Origin: Proteobacteria bacterium ST_bin14
Lineage (GTDB): Bacteria; Pseudomonadota; Alphaproteobacteria; Sphingomonadales; Sphingomonadaceae
Direction of reading: 5' to 3'
Length of the DNA stretch: 64,000 bases
NCBI GenBank assembly: GCA_002083655.1
Contig: MSXR01000001.1
Location: 124,001-188,000 of the forward strand
Of this stretch, positions 53,118 to 61,563 are shown one piece after another; positions within the stretch are counted from its first letter, which is position 1, and each line of letters begins with the position of its first letter. The notes beneath the pieces were generated by a model. That model saw nothing but the letters and a program-made list of their open reading frames with translations. It made no database searches and had not been told where the DNA came from. The position numbers and the translations under genes were made by a program.

Positions 53118-53258
53118 AAAAAAATCGACGCCGCTGCATCCACCGATGCGGCGGCGTCGTAGCTTCAGCGTCCTCTGATTAATTGTAGGACGCGGAGCTG
53201 CTGTCCCTCCAAAGCAGTGCTCCTGGGGCCTGCTGTCGCCCCTCGGCAGCAGGCCCCA
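53118..53258 (-). ncRNA. candidate four-hairpin small RNA with intrinsic terminator
   Basis: Read on the minus strand, four stems follow one another. An 11-bp stem is formed by 53225-53235 and 53247-53257. A GGAGCTGCT-type stem occupies 53194-53223. A 7-bp stem occupies 53168-53193. The last is a 15-bp stem (53126-53140 with 53145-53159, one mismatch) followed by seven T at 53124-53118. No open frame is convincing. The T-run is on the minus side only, so a minus-strand RNA converging on the fasciclin gene is the simplest reading. It matches no family I can name. Confidence 0.6.
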
Positions 53259-53349
53259 TAACGCTACCCGGCTCGGCGCTTTGCGTCGAAACGGCTTTGC
53301 TTTACGTCTCAGCGGCGGTATCGGCGGCTAGCAAAGCGCCAGGAGACCC

Positions 53350-54588
53350 GTGATGAAAGCCCCGCGAAACCGAGCTGTACGCAGTGCGGTTCACCGCCAT
53401 GATCATCTCAGCAAGCAAGGCCTGCTCGAACGCGCCTTCACCTTTGCGTTTCGCGGGCTGGTCTATGCGCAGATCTGGGAAGACCCGTCGGTTGATCTCG
53501 AAGCGCTGGCGGTGACGCCTGATAGCCACATCGTCCAGATCGCATCGGGCGGCTGCAACGTGCTGAGCTATCTGACCGCAAATCCCCGCGCGATTACCGC
53601 GGTTGACCTGAACACCGCGCACATCGCGCTGAACAAGCTGAAGCTGATCGCGGCGCGCGAACTGCCCGATTATGCCGCCTTCCACCGTTTTTTCGCGCGG
53701 GCGAATTCCAAGGAAAATATCGCCGCGTACAAACGCTATGTCCGCCCGCATCTTGACGAGCCAACCCGCCGCTATTGGGAAGGGCGCGACATGATTGGCC
53801 GCCGGCGGATCGGCGGCTTTGCCAAGGGCGTGTACAAGCGCGGGCTGCTGGGCAACTTTATCGGTGCGGCGCACTTTATCGCCAAGCTGAACGGCGTCGA
53901 CCCAAAGGTGATGCTTGCCGCCAATTCAATGCAGGAACAGCGCGAGATTTTCGACCGTGAGATCGCGCCGGTATTCGACAAGGGGTTTATCCGCTGGTTG
54001 ACCGATCAGCCCGCATCGCTGTTTGGGCTGGGCATTCCGCCGTCGCAATATGAAGCGCTGGCAGGCGACAACAAGATGGCCGTGGTGCTGCGCGAGCGGC
54101 TGGAAAAGTTGGCGTGTGATTTCGACATGAAGGATAATTATTTCGCGATGCAGGCCTTTGGCCGGGGCTATGGCGACAGCCCCACAGCCTCACTGCCGCC
54201 TTATCTGCAGCAAAATAATTATGCGGAGATCGTTGCCCGGGTTGACCGGGTAGAGGTGCGCCACGCCAATTTTGTCGAATATCTGCGCGCCATGCCCGAT
54301 GCCTCGCTTGATCGCTATGTGTTGCTTGATGCGCAGGATTGGATGACCGACGAAATCCTGACCAATCTTTGGGCAGAAATCACCCGCACGGCCAAGCCGG
54401 ACGCGCGCGTGCTGTTCCGCACGGCGGGGGTTGAAACAATCCTGCCTGGCCGCGTGCCTGAACCCATCTTGTCGCGCTGGAATTACTGGGCGGCAGAATC
54501 GCTCGATTACACCAAGCGCGACCGTTCATCGATCTATGGCGGCGTGCATCTGTACGTGCTCGCGTCGAAGCCGGGGGATTCCGCCTGA
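53350..54588 (+). CDS. btaA: BtaA, SAM:diacylglycerol 3-amino-3-carboxypropyltransferase
   Basis: First enzyme of betaine-lipid (DGTS) synthesis: it moves the aminocarboxypropyl group of SAM to diacylglycerol, making DGHS. 412 aa, formerly DUF3419. SAM-related motifs VQIASGGCNVLSYL and AVDLNTAHIALNKL, and YAQIWEDPSVD near residue 40, are characteristic. btaB follows directly. No Pho box was identified upstream, although the pathway is phosphate-controlled in other bacteria. Confidence 0.92.
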   Translation: MMKAPRNRAVRSAVHRHDHLSKQGLLERAFTFAFRGLVYAQIWEDPSVDLEALAVTPDSHIVQIASGGCNVLSYLTANPRAITAVDLNTAHIALNKLKLIAARELPDYAAFHRFFARANSKENIAAYKRYVRPHLDEPTRRYWEGRDMIGRRRIGGFAKGVYKRGLLGNFIGAAHFIAKLNGVDPKVMLAANSMQEQREIFDREIAPVFDKGFIRWLTDQPASLFGLGIPPSQYEALAGDNKMAVVLRERLEKLACDFDMKDNYFAMQAFGRGYGDSPTASLPPYLQQNNYAEIVARVDRVEVRHANFVEYLRAMPDASLDRYVLLDAQDWMTDEILTNLWAEITRTAKPDARVLFRTAGVETILPGRVPEPILSRWNYWAAESLDYTKRDRSSIYGGVHLYVLASKPGDSA

Positions 54589-54623
54589 ACACCGACACGC
54601 CAGCGGCCAATCACGCGGGGCAC

Positions 54624-55253
54624 ATGGATGCGATCTACCGCACACAGCGCCATTTTTATGACCTGACCCGCAAATATTATCTGCTTGGCCGTGATCGGCT
54701 GATCCGCGATCTGGCGCCGCCACCGGGTGGGACGGTGATTGAAATTGGCTGCGGCACCGGGCGTAACCTGATTGCGGCGGCGCGCGCCTGGCCCGATGCA
54801 CGCTATTTCGGCATCGATATCTCCGAAGCCATGCTGGAAACTGCGCGCGCGAAAGTGGCGGCTGCCGGATTGTCGGATCGGATCACGCTGGCACAGGGGG
54901 ATGCAACTGCGTTCGATGCGCCAGCGCTGTTTGGCGTCACCGCGTTCGACCGGGTGTTCCAAAGCTATACGCTGTCGATGATCCCCGACTGGCAGGGCGC
55001 GCTGTGCGAAGGTGCGGCCAAGCTGGCTCCCGGTGGTCGGCTCGATATCGTCGATTTCGGCCAGCAGGAAGGGCTGCCGTCGCCGTTCAAGCGGTTGCTG
55101 TTTGGCTGGCTGGCGCAGTTTGATGTCGAGCCGCGCCGCGCGCTGCCCGATGTGCTTGGCCAGATTGCGGCGGCGCATAAGCTGCATGACAGCTTCACCC
55201 CGCTGTATCGCGGTTATGCCTGGGCCGGGCGGCTCGCCGCGCCGGCGGCCTGA
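54624..55253 (+). CDS. btaB: BtaB, DGHS N-methyltransferase
   Basis: Class I SAM methyltransferase, 209 aa, trimethylating DGHS to the betaine lipid DGTS. Motif I is VIEIGCGTGRNLI (residues 38-50), with FGIDISEAMLETAR and FQSYTLSMIP after it. ATG 54624 is the first normal start. The frame continues upstream 13 codons to CTG 54585, which overlaps the btaA stop as CTGA behind GGGGGA; the extra TDTPAANHAGH looks like real coding sequence, so a CTG start is possible. Confidence 0.88.
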   Translation: MDAIYRTQRHFYDLTRKYYLLGRDRLIRDLAPPPGGTVIEIGCGTGRNLIAAARAWPDARYFGIDISEAMLETARAKVAAAGLSDRITLAQGDATAFDAPALFGVTAFDRVFQSYTLSMIPDWQGALCEGAAKLAPGGRLDIVDFGQQEGLPSPFKRLLFGWLAQFDVEPRRALPDVLGQIAAAHKLHDSFTPLYRGYAWAGRLAAPAA

Positions 55254-55268
55254 CGAGCGGCCTGACAC

Positions 55269-55709
55269 ATGGCACCGTCAACGCCGCGCCTGTTGGGCTT
55301 TGCCGGGCTGCTGCCGCAATTGGCCGCAGGCTATATCCTGCTGGAAAACAACAATGACTGGCGTTTTACGGCGCTGGCGATGGCCTATGCCTATGCCGCG
55401 CTGATCTTCAGCTTTCTGGGCGGGCTATGGTGGGGGCTAGCGGCGGCGGCGGGCGCACGCGCACCGGGCTGGCTATGGGTCGCCGCCGTCGTGCCGTCGT
55501 TGATTGCGCTGGGCAGTGCCTGGCCCTGGGCGACCGGGCAGCGCTGGCCGGGGCCGTCGATGATCGTGCTGGGCACGGGCTTAATCGCCGCGCTGGCGGT
55601 TGACTGGCGATTGCAGAAAACCGGCATAGCGCCTGAATGGTGGCTGTCGCTGCGGGTGCCGTTATCGCTGGGGTTGGGCGGCATCACGCTGGCAATCGGG
55701 CTGATCTGA
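55269..55709 (+). CDS. DUF3429 membrane protein
   Basis: 146 aa with four to five membrane helices and the family pattern ALIFSFLGGLWWGLAA. The function is unknown. It starts 15 bp after btaB and is likely cotranscribed with the betaine-lipid genes, but this may be chance proximity. Confidence 0.82.
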   Translation: MAPSTPRLLGFAGLLPQLAAGYILLENNNDWRFTALAMAYAYAALIFSFLGGLWWGLAAAAGARAPGWLWVAAVVPSLIALGSAWPWATGQRWPGPSMIVLGTGLIAALAVDWRLQKTGIAPEWWLSLRVPLSLGLGGITLAIGLI

Positions 55710-55743
55710 CCACCGAATAGGCTGCCCGATGCGCTAAGGTGCG

Positions 55744-56538
55744 TTAAAGCGCGTTGATGTCGCCAAATCCGCGAGACGTGAGTGCCGGGGCCAGCGCCCG
55801 GGCGCGATCATCGACCAAGGTGAAGACGGCGGTTCCCTGTTGCACATTTGCCGGCCAATCCTGCCCTTGCGTCAGGAACGCCACCCGTTGGGCAATGCCC
55901 GCGCTGCCATCGACAAAATCAATCGGGCGATCCGCCGCCGCTGCCAGCTCATCTGCGACCAGCGGAAAGTGCGTGCAGGCCAGGACGATGGTATCAATGC
56001 GGTCGCCGCCCGGCTGGGTGAACAAACCTGCCAACGCCGCTGCAAAGCGGGCGGGGTCAACCGCTTCGCCGCGCAGGCGCGCCTCTGCCGCCTCAACCAG
56101 ATCGGCAGAACCGTGGCGGATGACGGTGCAATCACCGGCAAAGCGCGTCGCCAGATCATCGACATAGGGTTGGCGCACGGTCGCATCAGTGCCCAGCACA
56201 CCGATCGTGCGGGTGGTGCTGATCAGCGCGGCGGACTTGATGGCGGGGACCGTACCAACGATTGGCACGTCAAGCGCGGCGCGAACCGCCGCCAGTGCAA
56301 TGGTCGATGCCGTGTTGCAGGCAATTACGATCAGCCGGGGGTGATAACGCTCTGCCAGCCGCCCGAGCAGCGCGGGAACGCGCGCGGCAATGTCCTGTTC
56401 GGTGCGCGTGCCGTATGGAAACCCGGCTGAATCAGCAACATAGACGATTGGTGCCATGGGCAGCAGCACCCGCGTGGCCGCCAACACGGAAAGGCCCCCC
56501 ACACCGGAATCGAAAAACAGGATCGGACGATCATCCAT
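55744..56538 (-). CDS. murI: glutamate racemase
   Basis: Makes D-glutamate for peptidoglycan. 264 aa. FFDSGVGGLSVL near the start, catalytic Cys in VIACNTASTIAL (Cys about 74) and the second Cys in IVLACTHFPLV. It is convergent with the btaAB/DUF3429 unit and divergent from plsY. Confidence 0.95.
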   Translation of the reverse strand: MDDRPILFFDSGVGGLSVLAATRVLLPMAPIVYVADSAGFPYGTRTEQDIAARVPALLGRLAERYHPRLIVIACNTASTIALAAVRAALDVPIVGTVPAIKSAALISTTRTIGVLGTDATVRQPYVDDLATRFAGDCTVIRHGSADLVEAAEARLRGEAVDPARFAAALAGLFTQPGGDRIDTIVLACTHFPLVADELAAAADRPIDFVDGSAGIAQRVAFLTQGQDWPANVQQGTAVFTLVDDRARALAPALTSRGFGDINAL

Positions 56539-56652
56539 CGCCCCCGATTAGCGCCAGGCGCGCGCTTGGCAACCATTCGCGTCCGGCGATGCGCCCGCTC
56601 TCGGATCCGCATCATTCAAGTCATTGCACACTGCGCGCGCTTGTTTATCCTG

Positions 56653-57285
56653 ATGGCATCCGATTGGGGGCGGCTGATTTTGGCAACCGAATATCTTTGG
56701 GCAGGACCAGCGCTGGCGCTGTTGCTTGGCTATCTGCTGGGATCAATTCCCTTTGGCGTTATCCTGACGCGGTTGGGTGGGGCAGGGGACCTGCGGCAGA
56801 TCGGGTCTGGCAATATCGGCGCGACCAATGTGCTGCGCACCGGGCGCAAAGGGCTGGCCGCCGCAACCTTGGTGCTTGATGCCGCAAAGGGCGCGGTGGC
56901 GGTGCTGCTGGCGGAATGGCTGTTCCCCGGGCACGGCGCGCTCGCGGCAGCAGGCGCATTTCTGGGCCATCTCTATCCCGTCTGGCTGCGGTTCAGGGGT
57001 GGTAAGGGCGTGGCGACGCTGATGGGCATTATGCTGGCCCTGCATTGGCCCTGCGGGATTGTATATGCGCTGGTGTGGCTGGGGCTGTTGGCCGGGCTGC
57101 GGATATCGTCGGTGGCGGGGATGCTGGCGGCGATCACCGCGCCGGTGAGTGCGGCATATTTTGGCAAATTCGATATCGTTCTGCTGCTGCTGGCGCTGGG
57201 GCTGCTCGTGGTATGGAAACACCGCGAGAATATCGTTCGGCTGATGAGCGGTACTGAACCGCGAATCGGGCAGAAGAGTGCCTGA
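56653..57285 (+). CDS. plsY: acyl-phosphate:glycerol-3-phosphate acyltransferase
   Basis: Integral membrane enzyme making lysophosphatidic acid in phospholipid synthesis. 210 aa, about five helices. Conserved loops: YLLGSIPFGVILTRL, GSGNIGATNVLRTGRK and RFRGGKGVATLMG. ATG 56653 is chosen over the longer frame. The dprA GTG overlaps its stop by eight bases. Confidence 0.94.
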   Translation: MASDWGRLILATEYLWAGPALALLLGYLLGSIPFGVILTRLGGAGDLRQIGSGNIGATNVLRTGRKGLAAATLVLDAAKGAVAVLLAEWLFPGHGALAAAGAFLGHLYPVWLRFRGGKGVATLMGIMLALHWPCGIVYALVWLGLLAGLRISSVAGMLAAITAPVSAAYFGKFDIVLLLLALGLLVVWKHRENIVRLMSGTEPRIGQKSA

Positions 57286-58372
57286 TCAGGCGCAGGCTGA
57301 TCGGCTGCGCCTGATCCGCTCCGCCAATATCGGCCCGGTTACTTATGCCCAGCTGATCGGGCGATTTGGCTCTGCCGCCGCGGCGATTGCGGCGATTCCG
57401 CTGCTTGCAGCGCGGGGCGGCGGGCGGGCACCGGTGCTGGCAGACCCACGGACGATTGAACGCGAGATGGCGATCACCGCAAAGCTGGGCGCGCACTATT
57501 TGTTCAGCGACGATCCGGCCTATCCGCCGCTGCTGGGGGCGCTTGAAAACGCGCCGCCCGCGCTCATCCTGCGCGGCAATGCAGCGCTGCTTTGCCCGAT
57601 CAGTGTTGCAATGGTTGGCGCGCGCAATGCTTCTGCGGCGGCGTGCCGATTTGCCCGTCAGCTCGGCCATGATCTGGCGAGCGAGGGCGTGGTGGTGGTA
57701 TCCGGCCTGGCGCGCGGCATCGATACCGCAGCGCATGTTGGCGCGCTTGGGGCAGCAAATGGCCAAACAATCGCGGTGATCGCCTGCGGGATCGATATCG
57801 TATTTCCGCCCGAAAATGCCGAGCTGCAGGAACGCGTTGCCCAAGACGGCCTGCTGATCACCGAACACTCGCCGGGCACTGAGCCGCTGGCGCGCCATTT
57901 TCCGCAGCGTAACCGGATCATCGCCGGGCTGGCGCTGGGCACGGTGGTGGTGGAGGCTGCCCCCCGGTCCGGCTCGCTGATCACCGCGCGGCTGGCGGGC
58001 GAGGCGGGTCGCGAAGTGATGGCCGTGCCCGGCAGCCCGATCGATCCGCGCGCCCAGGGCTGCAACAGCCTGATCCGCGACGGCGCGACATTGGTGCAGA
58101 ACGCCGCCGACATCCTGGAACAACTTCGCCCGATTGATGCGCGGATGGTGCGCGCGCCCACTCGCCCGTTCGGCGCTCCCCCGCCCGATGATGCCAGCGA
58201 TGCGGATCGCCGCGCGGTTACCGCGCTGCTTGGTCTGGTCGCTGTGTCGGTCGATGAACTCATCCGCCAATCGCGGCTGGCCCCGGCGGTTGTGCAGACG
58301 GTGTTGCTGGAGATGGAACTGGCCGGGCGGCTGGAACGGCACGCAGGCGGGCGGGTGAGTTTGATCGATTAG
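57278..58372 (+). CDS. dprA: DNA-processing protein DprA
   Basis: Loads RecA on incoming single-stranded DNA in transformation. 364 aa. The Rossmann-like core shows VAMVGARNASAAACRFAR, VVVSGLARGIDTAAH, HFPQRNRIIAGLALG and EAAPRSGSLITARLA. A SAM-like N-terminal domain and a C-terminal winged helix (VSVDELIRQSRLAPAVVQT) are present. It starts at GTG 57278 inside the plsY end; plsY-dprA is a usual pair here. Confidence 0.95.
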   Translation: MPDQAQADRLRLIRSANIGPVTYAQLIGRFGSAAAAIAAIPLLAARGGGRAPVLADPRTIEREMAITAKLGAHYLFSDDPAYPPLLGALENAPPALILRGNAALLCPISVAMVGARNASAAACRFARQLGHDLASEGVVVVSGLARGIDTAAHVGALGAANGQTIAVIACGIDIVFPPENAELQERVAQDGLLITEHSPGTEPLARHFPQRNRIIAGLALGTVVVEAAPRSGSLITARLAGEAGREVMAVPGSPIDPRAQGCNSLIRDGATLVQNAADILEQLRPIDARMVRAPTRPFGAPPPDDASDADRRAVTALLGLVAVSVDELIRQSRLAPAVVQTVLLEMELAGRLERHAGGRVSLID

Positions 58373-58424
58373 GGGCTGATGAGTTTACGGTTCGGACGGT
58401 GAGTTAGTCTAAAGTCATCCCGAT

Positions 58425-59132
58425 TTAGGGCCGCAGATCGGGCTCTGTAAGCGTCGCCACTGGCCCTGAAGAACTTGGCGCTGCAAAATTCGGCGCATTG
58501 GTCGCCACCGGTCGACCATCAGCGCTTGCAGACAGATCAACCGCACATACCGCGCCAAACCCGGCATGCGGCGCACAGGCGGCCCCCGCGAACCGGTAAT
58601 GTGCCGAAAACACCAGCGTTCGGTGGCCGCGTCGGGCCACCCCGTCATCGACAATCAACTGGCGCACCACGCTGCGCGGATCGGGCGGGCCATAGGTGAT
58701 GACTTCGGCAACATAGGCCCCGCCACCACGGCGCTGCATCCGGTCGCTGGGGTTCAGCCCGGTGGAGGTGATATGGCCAACCCGGCTTGTACCTGCCTGA
58801 TCAGCGACCAGATCCGCTGGCCCCAGCGCCAGCGTTGCCGATACGACCAGTGGCCCCAGCGGCGGCTGGCGGCGCAGAAAGGCAATGGCCTCATCCACGG
58901 CGGCTGCGCCTTCGCGCGTCATGATACCGTCAGGTGTTTCGGGAGAATAGGCGATCAGCCCGTCAAATCCGTCGCGATAGGCGCGCAGTTCGTCGGCATA
59001 GCCCTGGGGGTCCGCACGGGCACGGTTGAGTTCTGTCAGAACCGCGTTTTCAAGCGTTGGCGATTCTGGGTGATCAATGGGCGCCAGTGCCAACAACGCA
59101 GCGAGGATGAACCGGCCCGGCATTTCCATCAT
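58425..59132 (-). CDS. exported CAP-domain protein
   Basis: About 235 aa: a signal sequence (MPGRFILAALLALAP) and a CAP/SCP domain beginning ENAVLTELNRARADPQGYA. The usual second His is seen in TSRVGHITSTGLNPSDRM and the Glu in YVAEVITYG, but the first His of the cavity is replaced (LGPADLVADQ), so metal binding may be altered. Several ATGs (59132, 59129, 59123) are close together; 59132 is used. Confidence 0.78.
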   Translation of the reverse strand: MMEMPGRFILAALLALAPIDHPESPTLENAVLTELNRARADPQGYADELRAYRDGFDGLIAYSPETPDGIMTREGAAAVDEAIAFLRRQPPLGPLVVSATLALGPADLVADQAGTSRVGHITSTGLNPSDRMQRRGGGAYVAEVITYGPPDPRSVVRQLIVDDGVARRGHRTLVFSAHYRFAGAACAPHAGFGAVCAVDLSASADGRPVATNAPNFAAPSSSGPVATLTEPDLRP

Positions 59133-59223
59133 CCCCGCTACCCCACCGCTACCCATTGCAGCGATACTCTTCACCCCAATGCGTCAACAATAGCTGAATG
59201 GCGGGCGGGGTTCGGCGCGACAA

Positions 59224-59529
59224 TCAGCGCTTGTCGAACAAATCCAGTTCATAGGCGATCGATGCTTCCACCAGATCGTTCCACAAGGCGCCAATCGCGT
59301 CTTCGGGCAAGCCCAGCCGTGCAGCCTCTGCCCGGGCGTTGGCGATCACCTGCGCCTTACGCCCCTCATCGCGCACCTTGTCGCGGGTTGGCTTGATGCG
59401 TGCGGCAGCGGCCATATAGGCAAAACGGCGATCAAGCAGCGCGATCAGCGCGCGATCGACCTGGTCAACGCCGGCGCGCACCTCTGCCATTGTGCTACAA
59501 TCTGGGCCAGCAAGGATCGTGTCGGTCAT
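59224..59529 (-). CDS. chorismate mutase, AroQ type
   Basis: 101-aa all-helical monofunctional chorismate mutase making prephenate for Phe/Tyr synthesis. AEVRAGVDQVDRALIALLDR and MAAAARIKPTRDKVRDEGR carry the conserved Arg/Lys/Asp residues; WNDLVEASIAYELDLFD ends it, as in the PchB-like/AroQ group. The ATG at 59529 fits the family start. Confidence 0.88.
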   Translation of the reverse strand: MTDTILAGPDCSTMAEVRAGVDQVDRALIALLDRRFAYMAAAARIKPTRDKVRDEGRKAQVIANARAEAARLGLPEDAIGALWNDLVEASIAYELDLFDKR

Positions 59530-59749
59530 GCGACGCGCTTTTGACGGCACATGACGGGCATGTCCAGCTTGACTCATCACCGCCGCGTCGCTAGCTGCCC
59601 GCCTTCGCAAATGGCCCCGCACCCCGGTGAAGCGGTGGCCCTGTATGATCGGCGTATGATCCGCAATCGATCACCACAGAGCGATGACCGGGATATCGCG
59701 TGCCCTTGTCGGGTGCGCGGTCGTTGTTGGCAATTGCAAAGGAATATAG

Positions 59750-60364
59750 ATGTCGAAGCGTCAAAACGCCAAGTATAAGCTCGATCGCCGGATGGGCGAG
59801 AACATCTGGGGTCGCCCAAAAAGCCCCGTTAACAAGCGTGAATATGGCCCCGGCCAGCATGGCCAGCGCCGCAAGGGCAAGGTTTCAGACTTTGGTCTGC
59901 AGCTGCGCGCCAAGCAGAAGCTGAAGGGCTATTATGGCGACGTGACGGAAAAGCAGTTCCGCGCCTGCTATCATGAAGCAAGCCGCATGAAGGGCGATAC
60001 CAGCCAGAATCTGATCGGCCTGCTCGAACAGCGGCTCGACATGATCGTCTATCGCGCCAAATTCGCGCCGACGGTGTTTGCCGCGCGCCAGCTTGTTTCG
60101 CACGGCCACATCAAGGTGAACGGCGTAAAGTGCAACATCGCGTCGCGTCGCTGCTTCCCCGGTGACGAGATTACGCTGGGCACCAAGGCGCAGGAAATGG
60201 CGCTGGTGATGGAAGCGCAGAGCCTGGCTGAGCGTGACATCCCTGAATATGTCGCGCCCGATGGCAGCGCCAAGATCACCTTCACCCGCGTGCCGACGCT
60301 GGATGAAGTGCCCTATCCGGTGAAGATGGAACCAAATCTGGTGGTGGAATTCTACTCGCGGTGA
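59750..60364 (+). CDS. rpsD: 30S ribosomal protein S4
   Basis: Primary 16S rRNA-binding protein and translational repressor in some operons. 204 aa. MSKRQNAKYKLDRRMGENIW at the start and the S4 domain LEQRLDMIVYRAKFAPTVFA with HGHIKVNGVKCNI. AAAGGA precedes the ATG. It is monocistronic, followed by stem-loops. Confidence 0.98.
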   Translation: MSKRQNAKYKLDRRMGENIWGRPKSPVNKREYGPGQHGQRRKGKVSDFGLQLRAKQKLKGYYGDVTEKQFRACYHEASRMKGDTSQNLIGLLEQRLDMIVYRAKFAPTVFAARQLVSHGHIKVNGVKCNIASRRCFPGDEITLGTKAQEMALVMEAQSLAERDIPEYVAPDGSAKITFTRVPTLDEVPYPVKMEPNLVVEFYSR

Positions 60365-60369
60365 TGACG

Positions 60370-60450
60370 CGGATTAGCGCAAGCTAATCCGGACATTCAG
60401 CGCGAGCGGCCGGCGGGGCAAAGCCACGTCCGACGACGTGGGCTTTGCCC
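60370..60450 (+). repeat. two stem-loops after rpsD
   Basis: A perfect 9-bp stem CGGATTAGC/GCTAATCCG with a GCAA tetraloop (60370-60391), then a longer imperfect stem GGGCAAAGCC/GGGCTTTGCCC (60416-60450). Neither has a T-run; they may protect the mRNA end or be REP-type DNA. Confidence 0.65.
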
Positions 60451-60474
60451 ACGGCGCGCAACCCAACGAGAAAA

Positions 60475-60502
60475 GGGGCGGTCCTTGCGGGCCGCCCTTT
60501 TT
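60475..60502. terminator. bidirectional Rho-independent terminator
   Basis: A 9-bp stem GGGCGGTCC/GGGCCGCCC (one G-T) with loop TTGC is flanked by AAAA on the left and TTTTT on the right. It can end rpsD transcripts on the plus strand and the DUF2283 gene on the minus. Confidence 0.85.
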
Positions 60503-60505
60503 CGT

Positions 60506-60721
60506 TCAGGCCGCGAGCAGCTTGGCGATCGGCAAGCCGTCCGTCTCCAGCCGGGTCACATCGACGCGGGTAGAGGCATGTTCGATTTCCAACCCGACGA
60601 GGCGACCATCAGCGTCGAAGTCGCCAACGATTCCCTCACCAATTTCGGTGGCATCGCTACCCTTGCCCTGTGCGAGTTCGATGTACAGCGTGTCGGTTTC
60701 AGGGAAATAGGATAGCTTCAC
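60506..60721 (-). CDS. DUF2283 protein
   Basis: 71-aa protein with the DUF2283 pattern: MKLSYFPETDTLYIELAQGK, then GIVGDFDADGRLVGLEIEHA. Such proteins often sit beside a small partner (DUF4258-like) in toxin-antitoxin-like pairs. The ATG overlaps the upstream gene stop (ATGA). The function is unknown. Confidence 0.85.
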   Translation of the reverse strand: MKLSYFPETDTLYIELAQGKGSDATEIGEGIVGDFDADGRLVGLEIEHASTRVDVTRLETDGLPIAKLLAA

Positions 60722-60981
60722 GCGTCATTCTCCCGAAAGCTACGGTCGATAAAAGCATTGTGCAGCGTGCCATCGGCCAGCGTCACGACTCGCATAATGC
60801 GCTCACCCAGTTCGCCCTGCAAGGTGACGAGTCCCCAGTGTCGCCATCGCCCATCGCTCTGCTGCTCGCGACGGATTGGCGTTGCCAGCACGGCCTGGCA
60901 TCGCTCAATCGTGACATATGGCCGTTGAAGGACGACCTTGCTGGCAAAATAGGCCGTGGTCCGTTGGGGTGGATCATCCAT
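60718..60981 (-). CDS. 87-aa partner of the DUF2283 gene
   Basis: Small basic protein with a probable beta-rich core (YVTIERCQAVLATP, then RIMRVVTLADGTLHNAFID). Layout and size resemble DUF4258-type partners, but I cannot confirm the family. ATG at 60981; a TTG at 61020, overlapping the methyltransferase stop, is possible and would couple the two genes. Confidence 0.6.
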   Translation of the reverse strand: MDDPPQRTTAYFASKVVLQRPYVTIERCQAVLATPIRREQQSDGRWRHWGLVTLQGELGERIMRVVTLADGTLHNAFIDRSFRENDA

Positions 60982-61016
60982 GGACCACGCTTGGCCGGAT
61001 GGCTCGTCGATCCCGC

Positions 61017-61475
61017 TCAAATCAGCGACCCTTGCGAATCCTTCTGGTGGCTCACCCGTGTTTCCACCCGCGCGGCTTTTTTCACCGGGCTGATCAGCGG
61101 GGGCAGGCTGGGGCGCTTGGCCATCATCAGTTCGGCAAGCGTGACGATCTGGAGCGCGGGGAAGCGCTTGCCCTCCACTTCATTGCCGCCGAACTGCATT
61201 TCGATCAGCTTGTGGCTGGCGGCTTCCTCACGCATGCCCTTGGTCGGCATGGATTTCATGATGAACAGGCCAAAACGGTGGCCGTCGCGCTCCATCACCC
61301 GGCCCAGATCGCGCACCATATTGGGGTTTACGTTGTCACCGGCCTTCACGCTGATGACGCCGGTTTCAATACGGCCATTCTCGTTCAGATAATTGAACCA
61401 GCCATCAACACCCTTGTCGCCGCCCTTTTTGTCACGCGGGAAGCCGCCGACCTGCCAGCACACTCATTGCTGGAA
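61017..61475 (-). pseudogene. C-terminal remnant of DNA methyltransferase/nuclease
   Basis: It encodes about 150 C-terminal residues of a type III-like DNA methyltransferase with a nuclease-like tail (KKGGDKGVDGWF, then VISVKAG: an Mrr-like Asp...V-x-K). The frame runs on upstream as DPHQFQQ, then a TGA at 61464-61466 in place of the expected Trp codon, then VCWQVGGFPRD. So it is both separated from its catalytic half and interrupted by a stop. A GTG at 61463 could restart translation. The matching N-terminal part is at 62344-62706. Confidence 0.75.
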
Positions 61476-61563
61476 CTGGTGGGGATCACTGATTGCGTTC
61501 GACTGCCCATCTGGAAGTTCATTGATTGTTGAACGATAATGAGTATGGTCTACTTGCAGTTGG

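Noticed and set aside
53126..53159. Terminator of the fasciclin gene
   Set aside because: The plus strand has no T-run after the stem; the T-run is on the minus side, so it is assigned to the candidate small RNA.
57134..58342. 402-aa minus-strand frame opposite dprA
   Set aside because: Shadow of dprA and plsY; low-complexity Arg/Gln/His composition.
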